Shown here: positions 8,904 to 17,835 of the stretch, piece after piece
Layout: every line of letters begins with the position of its first letter
Numbering within the stretch: position 1 is the stretch's first letter
NCBI RefSeq assembly: GCF_017303295.1
Contig: NZ_JAFKOK010000001.1
Coordinates: 186,001 to 250,000 of the forward strand
Source of the DNA: Rhodobacter sp. NTK016B
Lineage (GTDB): Bacteria; Pseudomonadota; Alphaproteobacteria; Rhodobacterales; Rhodobacteraceae
DNA: 64,000 nucleotides
Direction: 5' to 3'
Position numbers and translations under genes: made by a program
The notes under the pieces: model-generated
What the model was told of the DNA's origin: nothing
Database searches by the model: none
What the model saw: only the letters and a program-made list of their open reading frames with translations

Positions 8904-9694
8904 GCCGCGCGCGCGCCGGGCTCGGGCGCGAAGGGGCGGATCTCGACGCTGTCGCCGTGGAACCGGCAGAACGAGCCAGGCGGGATCGCCTCCCAGTCGC
9001 CCTCGTCGGTTTCCAAGGGCTCAGAGACCACGGCCCGCCCGCCACGCGAGGCCGACCAGCGGTGAAACAGGCTCGGCGCGTGATCGTCCGAGGCGTAGCG
9101 CGCGGCATACAGCGTCTCGCCATCGCTGAACGCGCAGGTCATGCGCAGATGCGGCAGAGCGCCCTGCGCGGCACTCAGGGCCATCAGCCGCCCCGCCGCC
9201 CGCGCCAGTGCGCCCTGCGGATCCGCCTCCAGCCCCTCGGCCAGCGCCACGAGGAACAGCACCTCGCTGTCGGTCGCGCCCTTGCGATGGGTGTAAAGCG
9301 CGGCGGGGATCATCATATCCGCGTCGCGCCGGAACGCGTCATAGCCGCCGATCTGGCCGTTATGCATGAACGACCAGCGACCGACGACGAAGGGATGGCA
9401 ATTGTTGCGGCTGGTCGCGGTCCCGGTCGAGGCCCGGACATGCGCCAGAAACAACCGCGAACGCACCTGCGCGGTGATCGAGCGCAGGTTGGGATCGGAC
9501 CAGGCGGGATGGATGTCGCGAAACAAGCCGGGCTCGTCCCGTTCACCGTACCACGCGACGCCGAACCCGTCGGCATTGATCGCGCTTGTGCACAGCGTGG
9601 CGCACTGGCTCTGGTGAATGAGCGAATGGCCGGGGCGGCTGACCACGTCTTCAAGAAAAATCGGTGCGCCCGTATAGGCGGCCCAGCGGCACAT
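8900..9694 (-). CDS. Class II glutamine amidotransferase, EgtC/DUF4261-like
   Basis: 264 residues beginning MCRWAAYTG; the Cys2 exposed after Met removal is the N-terminal nucleophile. NADGFGVAWYG, FLAHVRASTGT, NNCHPF and FMHNGQIGG are the Ntn-hydrolase substrate-pocket motifs seen in EgtC and related single-domain amidotransferases. No other ergothioneine genes are nearby, so the specific EgtC role is not supported; a general amidohydrolase or amidotransferase role is safer. Confidence 0.85.
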   Translation of the reverse strand: MCRWAAYTGAPIFLEDVVSRPGHSLIHQSQCATLCTSAINADGFGVAWYGERDEPGLFRDIHPAWSDPNLRSITAQVRSRLFLAHVRASTGTATSRNNCHPFVVGRWSFMHNGQIGGYDAFRRDADMMIPAALYTHRKGATDSEVLFLVALAEGLEADPQGALARAAGRLMALSAAQGALPHLRMTCAFSDGETLYAARYASDDHAPSLFHRWSASRGGRAVVSEPLETDEGDWEAIPPGSFCRFHGDSVEIRPFAPEPGARAA

Positions 9695-9769
9695 GCGACG
9701 GCTCCGGTCTTGACTGCGCCAGCCATATCACGGCGCGCGCCACAGGCAAACAATGCTGGAAGAAATGCA

Positions 9770-9925
9770 GAAGGGGGGCGCTGCCCCCCCTCGCGCTGAC
9801 GCGCTCACCCCCCGGGATATTTGTGGATTAAAGATGGGCGTTAAGGCGCCGTTAATCGTCCATCTTTATTCCTAAAATATCCTCGGGGGTGTCCAGAGGG
9901 GGCAGACAGCCCCCTTTGGGTCTTT
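9770..9925. repeat. REP-like extragenic palindrome
   Basis: A 30-bp imperfect inverted repeat (9806-9837 against 9860-9891, reading CACCCC..GGGATATTT..AAAGATGG and its complement) is flanked by C/G-run hairpins GGGGGGCGCTGCCCCCC (9775-9791) and GGGGGCAGACAGCCCCC (9898-9915). It sits between two minus-strand genes and contains no ORF. The layout fits a dispersed extragenic palindromic element. Confidence 0.65.
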
Positions 9926-9946
9926 CCACCGGGCGCGAGGCGGGGG

Positions 9947-10249
9947 TCAGAGCGTAGCGTCGTCCATGAGTTCGACAACCACAAGGTCGCGCACCGAGGC
10001 GCCGCGGGCATGATCCAGCGCCGCCTGGTACGCCGCTGAACGGTAGCAGGTTTCCGCCGCTTCCAGCGAGGGGAAGACCGCCACGACATGACGGGCGCGG
10101 TCGGCGCCTTCGAGCGTCACGTAGCGCGCGGCGCGGGCGATGAATTTGCCGCCATGCTCGGCGATGGCCGGGCCCGCGCCCTCGGCATAGCGGGCATAGG
10201 CGTCGGCATCGGTTACCTCGACATGGGCGATCCACAGGGCCTTGGGCAT
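9947..10249 (-). CDS. DUF1330 family protein
   Basis: 100 residues of alpha/beta ferredoxin-like (dimeric barrel) type: AKALWIAHVEVTDADAYARY-like start, GGKFIARAAR, VVAVFPSLEAAETCYRSAAYQAAL. The second ATG (10249) is preferred because GGAGG lies 9 nt away; the ATG at 10255 overlaps the alaS stop. Function unknown; related proteins are stress- or metabolism-linked. A second DUF1330 gene is at 16450. Confidence 0.85.
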   Translation of the reverse strand: MPKALWIAHVEVTDADAYARYAEGAGPAIAEHGGKFIARAARYVTLEGADRARHVVAVFPSLEAAETCYRSAAYQAALDHARGASVRDLVVVELMDDATL

Positions 10250-10251
10250 GA

Positions 10252-12903
10252 TCATTGTCCTCCGATCACAGTTTCGGCGGCGGCGATGGCTTTCTCGGCG
10301 CCCGCGATATCGGCGCCGCCGCCCTGGGCCATGGCCGGACGGCCGCCGCCGCCCTTTCCGCCCAGTTCCACGACCGCCGCCTTGAGGATATCGACCGCCG
10401 ACAGCGTGCCGGTCAGGTCATCCGTCACCCCCGCCGCGACCGCCGGTTTCGCGCCGGTATCGGCGATCAACAGAACGGCGCCCGATCCCAGCTTATCCTT
10501 CAGCGCGTCGACCATGGCGGGCAATTCCTTGCCCGACACGCCCGAGACCACCTGCGCGATGAATTTCACACCGGCGATCTCTTTGGCTTCGGCCCCGCCA
10601 CCGCTGCCGCCGCCCATCGCGAGATCGCGTTTGAGCTGCGCGACTTCGTTGGCCAGCGCGCGGCGTTCCTCGGCCAGCGCCTTTACGCGGTCGACCACAT
10701 CAGCCATCGGCGTTTTGAGAAGCTGCGCGACTTCACCCAGACGCGCGTCCTGCGCGCGCAGATGGGCCAGTGCCGGGGCGCCGGTCAGCGCCTCTATCCG
10801 GCGCACGCCGGCGGATGAGGCCGAATCGCCCAGCAGGACGAAAGCGCCGATATCGCCGGTGCGTTTCACATGCGTCCCACCGCAGAGTTCGAGCGAATAG
10901 GTATGGCCGTCGGTCCCCTTGCCGCTGTCGAGCAGCTGGCCCATCGACACGACCCGGACCTCGTCGCCGTATTTCTCGCCAAACAGCGCCTGCGCGCCAA
11001 GGCCACGGGCGTCGTCGGGGGTCATAATGCGGGTTTCCACCGCGCCGTTCTGGCGGATGAAGGCGTTCACCTCGGCCTCGACGCTGGCGATTTCCGTCGG
11101 TTCCAGCGCCTTGGTATGGCTGAAATCGAAGCGCAGCCGGTCGGGCGCATTAAGCGAGCCGCGTTGCGCGACATGGTCGCCCAGCGCGCGGCGCAGCGCT
11201 TCGTGCAGCAGGTGGGTGGCCGAGTGGTTGGCGCGGATCGCGGTTCGGCGGGTGTGGTCAACTTCCAGCTTGACCGCCATTCCGCGCGTCAGCGTGCCGT
11301 CGATCACCTTGGCCTGATGGATGAAGACGCCTTCGACCTTCTTGGTGTCACGCACCTCGGCCTCGCCGCCATCCCAGCGGATCCAGCCGCTATCGCCGAC
11401 CTGACCGCCGGATTCGGCGTAGAAGGGTGTCTGGTTCACCACGATCGCGACTTCGCCCGAGGCGCTGTCGACCATGGTTTCGCCTTCGACCAACGCCATG
11501 ACCTGCGCCTCGGCGCTTTCGGTGTCATAGCCGAGGAATTCGGTACCGCCGTGCTTTTCGGCCACGTCGAACCACACCGCCTGGCTGGCCGCGTCGCCCG
11601 AACCCGACCACGCCGCGCGCGCCTTGGCCTTTTGTTCGGCCATCGCCGCCTCGAAGCCCGCGATATCGACATTGCGGGTCTTTTCGCGCAGCGCGTCCTG
11701 TGTCAGGTCGAGCGGGAAGCCGTAGGTGTCATAAAGCTTGAACGCCGCTTCGCCCGGAAGATCGGCGTCTTCGGGCAGCTTTTCCAGCTCGGCATCGAGC
11801 AGTTTCAGCCCGCGATCCAGCGTCGTGCGGAAGCGGGTTTCTTCCAGCTTCAGCGTCTCGGTGATCAGCGCCTCGGCGGTGCGCAGCTCGGTATAGTGAC
11901 CACCCATCGCCCGCACCAGCGCCGGAACCAGCTTGTACATGACGGGGTCCTGCGCGCCCAGCATATGGGCATGGCGCATGGCGCGGCGCATGATCCGGCG
12001 CAGCACGTAACCGCGCCCTTCATTCGAGGGCATGACGCCATCGGCCATCAGGAACGAGGTCGAGCGCAGGTGGTCCGCGATGACGCGGTGATGGGTCTTG
12101 CCCGGCCCGTCGGGGGCGCCGTCGGTCAGGTTGGCCGAGGCCTCGATCAGCCCGCGCATCAGGTCGGTGTCGTAATTGTCGTGTTTGCCCTGCAAGAGCG
12201 CGCCGATCCGCTCAAGTCCCATGCCGGTGTCGATCGACTGCATGTCGAGCGGGCGCATCGAGCCGTCCTCGAACTGCTCGTTTTGCATGAACACGACGTT
12301 CCAGATCTCGATGAAACGGTCGCCGTCCTCATCCGCCGATCCCGGCGGGCCGCCCCAGATATGGTCGCCGTGATCGTAGAAGATCTCGGTGCAGGGGCCA
12401 CAGGGACCGGTCGGGCCCATGCGCCAGAAATTGTCATCGGTGCCGATGCGGATGATCCGGTCTTCGGGCACGCCGACCTTTTTCCATATTTCGAAGGCTT
12501 CCTCGTCGGTATGGTAGACCGTGGTCAGCAGGCGCTCTTTCGAGATGCCGAAATCCTTGGTCAGCAATTCCCACGCAAACGGGATCGCTTCGGTCTTGAA
12601 GTAATCGCCGAAGCTGAAATTCCCGAGCATCTCGAAGAAGGTATGGTGCCGTGCGGTGTAGCCGACATTGTCGAGATCGTTGTGCTTGCCGCCGGCGCGG
12701 ACGCATTTCTGGCTAGTCGTGGCGCGGTTGTAGTCGCGGTGTTCAAGGCCGGTGAAGACGTTCTTGAACTGCACCATGCCCGAATTCACGAACATCAGCG
12801 TCGGGTCGTTGCGCGGCACGAGGGGCGAGCTGTCCACCACGGCATGGCCCTGGCGGCGGAAATAATCGAGGAAGGTCGAGCGGATATCGTTGAGGCTTGC
12901 CAT
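10252..12903 (-). CDS. alaS: Alanyl-tRNA synthetase
   Basis: 883 residues, full length. N-terminal [37 protein letters not shown], the class II core with [31 protein letters not shown] (written here as two adjoining blocks of the motif), editing-domain [12 protein letters not shown] and [15 protein letters not shown] zinc motif, and the C-terminal [17 protein letters not shown]1 glycine motif. Charges tRNA-Ala and clears mischarged Ser/Gly. Confidence 0.97.
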   Translation of the reverse strand: MASLNDIRSTFLDYFRRQGHAVVDSSPLVPRNDPTLMFVNSGMVQFKNVFTGLEHRDYNRATTSQKCVRAGGKHNDLDNVGYTARHHTFFEMLGNFSFGDYFKTEAIPFAWELLTKDFGISKERLLTTVYHTDEEAFEIWKKVGVPEDRIIRIGTDDNFWRMGPTGPCGPCTEIFYDHGDHIWGGPPGSADEDGDRFIEIWNVVFMQNEQFEDGSMRPLDMQSIDTGMGLERIGALLQGKHDNYDTDLMRGLIEASANLTDGAPDGPGKTHHRVIADHLRSTSFLMADGVMPSNEGRGYVLRRIMRRAMRHAHMLGAQDPVMYKLVPALVRAMGGHYTELRTAEALITETLKLEETRFRTTLDRGLKLLDAELEKLPEDADLPGEAAFKLYDTYGFPLDLTQDALREKTRNVDIAGFEAAMAEQKAKARAAWSGSGDAASQAVWFDVAEKHGGTEFLGYDTESAEAQVMALVEGETMVDSASGEVAIVVNQTPFYAESGGQVGDSGWIRWDGGEAEVRDTKKVEGVFIHQAKVIDGTLTRGMAVKLEVDHTRRTAIRANHSATHLLHEALRRALGDHVAQRGSLNAPDRLRFDFSHTKALEPTEIASVEAEVNAFIRQNGAVETRIMTPDDARGLGAQALFGEKYGDEVRVVSMGQLLDSGKGTDGHTYSLELCGGTHVKRTGDIGAFVLLGDSASSAGVRRIEALTGAPALAHLRAQDARLGEVAQLLKTPMADVVDRVKALAEERRALANEVAQLKRDLAMGGGSGGGAEAKEIAGVKFIAQVVSGVSGKELPAMVDALKDKLGSGAVLLIADTGAKPAVAAGVTDDLTGTLSAVDILKAAVVELGGKGGGGRPAMAQGGGADIAGAEKAIAAAETVIGGQ

Positions 12904-13034
12904 TGGCGGAACGGGCCTTTTTCGGGTCAGCGGGGTTGCGGGCCATTTAGAGGAAATCGGCGGTCCGTTCCAAGGGGAATCGCATGGAAAGGCGCAGCCG
13001 GGCGCGAAAGCGGGCCGTGCAAGCGGCCGGGGGC

Positions 13035-13070
13035 GCCCAAAGCAAAGCGCCGGCCCAGGGGGCCGGCGTG
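13035..13070 (-). terminator. Hairpin after the terpene-cyclase-like gene
   Basis: Minus-strand CGCCGGCCCC..GGGCCGGCG hairpin followed by CTTTGCTTTGG, 60 nt downstream of the stop at 13129. Confidence 0.5.
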
Positions 13071-13128
13071 GATCACAGGGGCATGGGCCGGGCGAACGAC
13101 GATGCGTGCACGCCCGTCCTGACGGGGC

Positions 13129-13845
13129 TCAGAGCCGCGTCCAGGGGTTGATGCCGCGCTTTTTCAGCCCGGTATAGGTCAGCCACATATAGTACACATC
13201 GGCGATGAAGATCGCGACGATGAAGGTGATGACGAACTTGCCGTCCTCGGGGCGCGAGAGGATGTAAATGATCCCCCCGGTCATCGACGTGCCGATCCAT
13301 TTCGCCCAGGCGATGGTGAAGCTCTGCCCCTCGGGGCCACCGCGCAGGTAGTACATGGCGATGAACGAGATCGACATGATGGCGTTCTGGATGAAGGCGA
13401 TCATCTTCGCGCCTTCGATCTGGTCGTTGTTGAAGTAGGTCTCGAACTGCCAGAAGAAGAGGCCGCCATAGTACATGATGAAGAACGAGAAAATCAGCAT
13501 GAAGACGGTGAAGCCGATCCACTGCCCGCGGGTGATGCTGTAGGCGCGCTCGAAGTACTTATAGCCGTATTTGAAGTAGGTATACAGGATCACAAGGTCC
13601 AGCGTCGCCCAGATCAGGAAGATGATCTGCGCTTTGAGCCCGCCATAAGGGATGAGTTCGCTGTCGGCGCTGCCATAGGGCGGGATGAAGATCGCGAAGA
13701 CGATTTCCCAGGCAAGGTTCAGCGCAAGCGGCACGATCGGCATCCCGTAGGACTGATCTTTGAAGCCGCGATAGATGATCCCGATATAGGTGAGTGCCCA
13801 AGTATAGGTACACAGGTGATAGGCGATGATCGTGTGGGTTTCCAT
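13129..13845 (-). CDS. Seven-helix membrane protein resembling Pyr4/PaxB-type terpene cyclases
   Basis: 238 residues, about seven hydrophobic helices and little else. Conserved-looking polar positions are Glu47 in LALNLAWEIVFAIF and Asp216 in FIADVYYMW near the last helix. In fungal Pyr4 the catalytic pair is Glu63 and Asp218 in a protein of the same size and helix count, with the same N-x-x-WE context, so a membrane-bound terpene cyclase of the PaxB/Pyr4 superfamily is the best reading. Those enzymes protonate an epoxide or olefin of a meroterpenoid. No prenyltransferase or epoxidase is adjacent. Start chosen at METHTII; the upstream extension is arginine-rich and lacks support. Confidence 0.6.
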   Translation of the reverse strand: METHTIIAYHLCTYTWALTYIGIIYRGFKDQSYGMPIVPLALNLAWEIVFAIFIPPYGSADSELIPYGGLKAQIIFLIWATLDLVILYTYFKYGYKYFERAYSITRGQWIGFTVFMLIFSFFIMYYGGLFFWQFETYFNNDQIEGAKMIAFIQNAIMSISFIAMYYLRGGPEGQSFTIAWAKWIGTSMTGGIIYILSRPEDGKFVITFIVAIFIADVYYMWLTYTGLKKRGINPWTRL

Positions 13846-14166
13846 GGGTCGACGGGCTCGGCTCTGGTCAGTACGAAATGTGGGGCAATCAGCCTGCGGG
13901 CGAAACACATCGCGCGGGCTGCGCAGAAGTCGCATCATTTTTCCGTGGTGTCCATATTACCCGGACACAAGCGCAGGGCGTGCGGCAAGCGGTCGCCCGC
14001 ACGCGGCCTTCCGGGCCCCCTCGCCCCCCGCAAAGCCGCTCCAGACCACAGGACGCGACGGCGCGGCGACAGGTTCCGGTCGCTTGAAGCGCCCCTCCCC
14101 CTTTCGCGCGCCGCGACCATGGGTTATTTGCAGCGCCATAACCCCCGATGGCAGTGAGCGAGCGCG
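13846..14166. other. Divergent intergenic region
   Basis: Shared upstream region of the membrane protein (minus) and ribBX (plus). I see no clear promoter or riboswitch; an FMN riboswitch was looked for and not recognised. Confidence 0.4.
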
Positions 14167-15285
14167 ATGGATTACGAAAAGCCGGGCCCCGTCGAAGAAA
14201 ACTGGCGTGACGCGATCTCGTCGATCGAGGAGATCATCGACGACGCGCGCAATGGACGGATGTTCATCCTCGTCGATCACGAGGATCGCGAGAACGAGGG
14301 CGATCTGGTGATCCCCGCGCAGATGGCCACGCCCGAAGCGATCAATTTCATGGCCACGCATGGCCGCGGCCTGATCTGCGTGTCGATGCCGGGCGACCGG
14401 ATCGACGCGCTGGGTCTGCCGCTGATGTCGACCAACAACGCCTCGCGCCACGAGACCGCCTTTACCGTATCGATCGAAGCGCGCGAAGGCGTGACCACCG
14501 GGATTTCGGCCTATGACCGCGCGCGCACTGTCGCGGTGGCGATCGACCCTTCGAAAACCGGCGCCGATATCGCCACGCCCGGCCACATCTTCCCGCTGCG
14601 CGCGCGTGACGGCGGCGTGCTGGTGCGCGCGGGCCATACCGAAGCGGCGGTGGATATCTCGCGCCTTGCGGGGCTGAATGCCTCGGGCGTGATCTGCGAG
14701 ATCATGAAGGACGACGGCGACATGGCGCGCCTGCCCGATCTCATCGCCTTCGCGCAGAAGCACAATCTGAAGATCGGCACGATCAGCGACCTGATCGCCT
14801 ATCGCCGCCGTCACGACAACCTCGTGCGCGAGACCGCGCAGCGCTCGGTTACCTCGGCGCATGGCGGCGAATGGATGATGCGCGTCTTCACCGACCAGAC
14901 GCAGGGCGCCGAGCATATCGTGCTGTCGATGGGCGACCTGACCGACCCGGCGCCGGTTTTGACGCGGATGCACGCGATGAACCCGATCGAGGACGTTCTG
15001 GGCATCGGCGAAGGCCATGCGGGCGACCTGCAGGGCGCGATGAAGCTCATCGCATCCGAGGGGCGCGGCGTCGTGGTGCTGTTGCGCGACACGGCGATGA
15101 AGCTCGACCTCGACGAAGGGGGCTCGCCGCAGATCCTGCGCCAATACGGTCTGGGGGCACAGATCCTCGCGGCCCTCGGCCTGCACCAGCTGACGCTTGT
15201 GACCAATTCGCCCACGCCGCGCGTCGTGGGCCTTGATGCCTACGGGCTAGAAATCGCGGGCACCCGCCCCATCCCCAAGGAGTGA
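14167..15285 (+). CDS. ribB: 3,4-dihydroxy-2-butanone-4-phosphate synthase with degenerate GTP cyclohydrolase II half (RibBX)
   Basis: 372 residues. The N-terminal half is a full DHBP synthase: [59 protein letters not shown]. The C-terminal half keeps the RibA fold pattern ([29 protein letters not shown]) but the three zinc-ligand cysteines of GTP cyclohydrolase II (normally EC...CDC) are gone. Such RibBX proteins retain RibB activity and use the RibX domain for stability or regulation, so GTP cyclohydrolase must come from another gene. First of ribBX-ribH-nusB. Confidence 0.92.
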   Translation: MDYEKPGPVEENWRDAISSIEEIIDDARNGRMFILVDHEDRENEGDLVIPAQMATPEAINFMATHGRGLICVSMPGDRIDALGLPLMSTNNASRHETAFTVSIEAREGVTTGISAYDRARTVAVAIDPSKTGADIATPGHIFPLRARDGGVLVRAGHTEAAVDISRLAGLNASGVICEIMKDDGDMARLPDLIAFAQKHNLKIGTISDLIAYRRRHDNLVRETAQRSVTSAHGGEWMMRVFTDQTQGAEHIVLSMGDLTDPAPVLTRMHAMNPIEDVLGIGEGHAGDLQGAMKLIASEGRGVVVLLRDTAMKLDLDEGGSPQILRQYGLGAQILAALGLHQLTLVTNSPTPRVVGLDAYGLEIAGTRPIPKE

Positions 15286-15288
15286 GCC

Positions 15289-15828
15289 ATGGCAGGCGCC
15301 AGCCACTATACCCTTCCGCTGCCCGAATTCGACCAGCCGGTGAAAATGCTGATCGTCGTGGCCCCCTATTACCGCGACATCGCCGATGACCTCATCGCTG
15401 GCGCCAAGGCCACGATCGAAGCGGTCGGCGGCAGCTACGAGGTGATCGAGGTTCCCGGCGCGCTGGAAGTCCCCGCGGCCGTGAGCACGGCATGGCGGAT
15501 GTCGAATTTCGACGGGTTCGTCGCGCTCGGCTGCGTCATTCGCGGCGAGACCACGCATTACGACACGGTCTGCAACGACAGCTCGCGCGGACTGACGCTG
15601 CTCAGCCTTCAGGGCTGCTGCCTGGGCAATGGCATCCTGACCGTGGAAAACCACGAACAGGCCGCCGTGCGTGCTGATCCGAAGGACCAGAACAAGGGCG
15701 GTGGCGCTGCTGCTGCCGCGCTGCATCTGATCGCGCTGCAACGCCGCTGGGGCGCGCCCAAGGGCAAGATCGGTTTCCGCCCGCTGGGCGAGACGATCCA
15801 GCTTGCCGAAGGGGGCGACCGGGCATGA
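15289..15828 (+). CDS. ribH: 6,7-dimethyl-8-ribityllumazine synthase
   Basis: 179 residues, with IVVAPYYRDIADDLIAGA, VPGALEVPAAV, ALGCVIRGETTHYD and GILTVENHEQA motifs of lumazine synthase. It condenses the RibB product with the pyrimidine intermediate to give lumazine. The N-terminus has a short extension and the C-terminus a tail beyond the typical 155 residues. Four bases separate it from ribBX, and its stop overlaps the nusB start. Confidence 0.96.
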   Translation: MAGASHYTLPLPEFDQPVKMLIVVAPYYRDIADDLIAGAKATIEAVGGSYEVIEVPGALEVPAAVSTAWRMSNFDGFVALGCVIRGETTHYDTVCNDSSRGLTLLSLQGCCLGNGILTVENHEQAAVRADPKDQNKGGGAAAAALHLIALQRRWGAPKGKIGFRPLGETIQLAEGGDRA

Positions 15829-16292
15829 GCAAGGTTGACGCGAAGCGCGCGCTGCGCTCGGCCGCGCGGTTCTATGCCGTGCAGGCGCTGTTCCAGATGG
15901 AGACCTCGGGCCAGACGGTCGAGAAGGTCCGCGCCGAGTTCGAGAATTTCCGCATCGGCGCCGAGGGCGAGGACGAGACGTGGGTCGAGGCCGATATCGC
16001 CCTGTTCCGGCGGCTGCTCGAAATGGCTGTCGACCAGCAGGCCAAGATCGACCAGCTGACCGACCGGGGCCTTGTGGCGAAATGGCCGATCGCGCGGATC
16101 GACCCGACCTTGCGCGCGCTGTTCCGCGCAGCGGGCGCCGAGATGGTCGAAACCGACACCCCGCCGCGGGTGGTCATCACCGAATACGTCCAGCTCGCGC
16201 AGGCGTTCTTCCCCGAGGGGAAAGAGTCGAAATTCGTGAATGCCGTGCTCGACCACATGGCCCGCGAAGCGCGCCCCGAGGCGTTCTCGTAA
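15825..16292 (+). CDS. nusB: Transcription antitermination factor NusB
   Basis: 155 residues, all-helical; RSAARFYAVQALFQMETSG at the N-terminus and DTPPRVVITEYVQLAQAFFPEGKE with FVNAVLDHMAREAR at the end are NusB signatures. It binds boxA with NusE in rRNA antitermination. ATGA overlap with ribH; ribH-nusB linkage is common in bacteria. Confidence 0.95.
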   Translation: MSKVDAKRALRSAARFYAVQALFQMETSGQTVEKVRAEFENFRIGAEGEDETWVEADIALFRRLLEMAVDQQAKIDQLTDRGLVAKWPIARIDPTLRALFRAAGAEMVETDTPPRVVITEYVQLAQAFFPEGKESKFVNAVLDHMAREARPEAFS

Positions 16293-16315
16293 ACGACCTT
16301 CCGCACAGCGCGACG

Positions 16316-16340
16316 AAGGGGCCCTTTGGGCCCCTTTTTC
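16316..16340 (+). terminator. Terminator of the ribBX-ribH-nusB operon
   Basis: GGGGCCC (16318-16324), loop TTT, GGGCCCC (16328-16334), then TTTTT. Confidence 0.9.
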
Positions 16341-16449
16341 GTTGCCGCACGGGATCTAAGTTCCGCGCGCAACGGCTGCCCTGCGACGACCTTGCTGCCA
16401 GGATCGGAATACAATAATGAGGGGACGACGAAAGCGCCGTGCCCTCCCA

Positions 16450-16743
16450 TCATGCCAGCTTGTCGACCAGTATCGCGCTGAGCGTCGATCCGGATCGGCG
16501 CAACACCGCAAGCTTTTGGAAAGCGTCCGAGTTCCAGAAGCGTCTGGCGTGATCGCGGTCGGGGAATTCAAGAATGAACGCGGCATCCGGAAGCTGCGCG
16601 CTTCCTTCCAGGCTTTCGGGGTTGCCTCCGCGTACCAGAAACTGCCCGCTATGCTCTTTGACGACATCGGGGATCTTCGAGAAGTATTCGTCCATCCAGT
16701 CCCGGTTGTGTATCTGCATCTGGCCGATGATGAATGCCGTCAT
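16450..16743 (-). CDS. DUF1330 family protein (second copy)
   Basis: 97 residues starting MTAFIIGQMQIHNRDWMDEY; GQFLVRGGNPESLEG and FILEFPDRDHARRFWNSDAFQKL are the DUF1330 core. GGGGAG lies 7 nt before the ATG at 16743, deciding the start against a longer frame. A dimeric alpha-beta barrel of unknown function; only moderately similar to the copy at 9947. Confidence 0.88.
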   Translation of the reverse strand: MTAFIIGQMQIHNRDWMDEYFSKIPDVVKEHSGQFLVRGGNPESLEGSAQLPDAAFILEFPDRDHARRFWNSDAFQKLAVLRRSGSTLSAILVDKLA

Positions 16744-16872
16744 GTTGCTTCTCCCCGGAGGCCTCGGCGTGCCGAGCTTACCGGAAGCATAGAGCGACAA
16801 GGCCCATTCTCAAAGCGCCTGCCCCTCCATAGCCATGAAGACTGGGAGGAACTGGGTCCGTCGTCAGCCCTA

Positions 16873-17835
16873 TCAGCTGTGGGCAAAACGTCCGATCTGC
16901 TGCGCCACGGATCGCGCGAGCGGATGATCGATCGACGCCACACGGCGCTGCGCGGCCTCGAAAAAGGCGGTCTCCGTCGCGCTCACGCCGGGGGTCACCA
17001 TCGTCTGACGCCGCTGGACCATCGCCGCGCGAAACGCCGTCTCGGCCAGAAAACCCTCGTCTTCCGAGGCGTTGAAAGCCCTCATCATCCGCTGCATGCG
17101 CGTCCCAAGCGCGTCGCGGTGCCGTTCCCATGCCTGCATCCGGTCCCCGACCGCCCAGTCCATGGTCCGCGCATTCGAGGCTGTCACCCGTTCGTGCAGG
17201 GGAAAGAACCGTTTGCGATACAGCGCCCTGGGCAGATGGATCACCGGCCCCGCCTCAAGAAGACCGAGGGCATATTCCGCTTCCACCGCAAATCCACTCC
17301 AGCGATCCGTCGGGAACCCTTGGGTGACCGCGATGGCGCTGCGGCGCGTGACGCCGCGCCATGGCATGGCCCTTGCCCCTTGCATCATGAAACGGATCAG
17401 GTGCGACATCCGGTCTTCGCGCCGCGGCAAGATGACCGACCTGACCCCGGTCGCCTTTTCCGCCCCGAAGGTCGTCATATCGCCGTATGCGACGGATGCC
17501 TCGGGGTGCTCTGACACCAGCGGGAACAGCGTCGCCAGATAATCGGGATCCCAGATGTCATCATGCGGCAAAGGGGCGTAGAAAGGCGTCTCCACCCGCT
17601 CCAGCAGCACGTTGAAATTGCCAGCCCACCCCAGACGCCGGGGATTGGTCGACACCCTGACGCGCGGATCGTCGCGAAACGGCTCCAGCGCGGCTTCGGT
17701 ATCGTCAGGGCCGCGATCGGGCGGGTCAATGGCAATCTCGACGCGGAAATCGTCGAAGCTCTGCGCCAGCACCGACGCGAGCGTTTCCCCGATGAAAGGC
17801 CCGGCCTGATAGGCGGGGATACAGACGGTTATCAC
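16873..17835 (-). CDS. Family 2 glycosyltransferase
   Basis: 320 residues. MITVCIPAYQAGPFIGETLASVLAQSF is the GT-A nucleotide-binding start (quoted in two parts: MITVCIPAYQAG, then TLASVLAQSF); PHDDIWDPDYL holds the DxD-like HDD. The C-terminal third is unassigned and helical. It probably transfers a sugar to a glycan or small molecule. Its start overlaps the stop of the FAD oxidoreductase gene by 4 bp, so the two are an operon. Confidence 0.85.
   Translation of the reverse strand: MITVCIPAYQAGPFIGETLASVLAQSFDDFRVEIAIDPPDRGPDDTEAALEPFRDDPRVRVSTNPRRLGWAGNFNVLLERVETPFYAPLPHDDIWDPDYLATLFPLVSEHPEASVAYGDMTTFGAEKATGVRSVILPRREDRMSHLIRFMMQGARAMPWRGVTRRSAIAVTQGFPTDRWSGFAVEAEYALGLLEAGPVIHLPRALYRKRFFPLHERVTASNARTMDWAVGDRMQAWERHRDALGTRMQRMMRAFNASEDEGFLAETAFRAAMVQRRQTMVTPGVSATETAFFEAAQRRVASIDHPLARSVAQQIGRFAHS

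Noticed and set aside
10870-13122. 750-codon plus-strand ORF across alaS
   Set aside because: It is antisense to a complete alaS; composition is that of a GC-rich shadow frame.
13846-14166. FMN riboswitch upstream of ribBX
   Set aside because: No RFN-type conserved helices seen, though this was by eye only.
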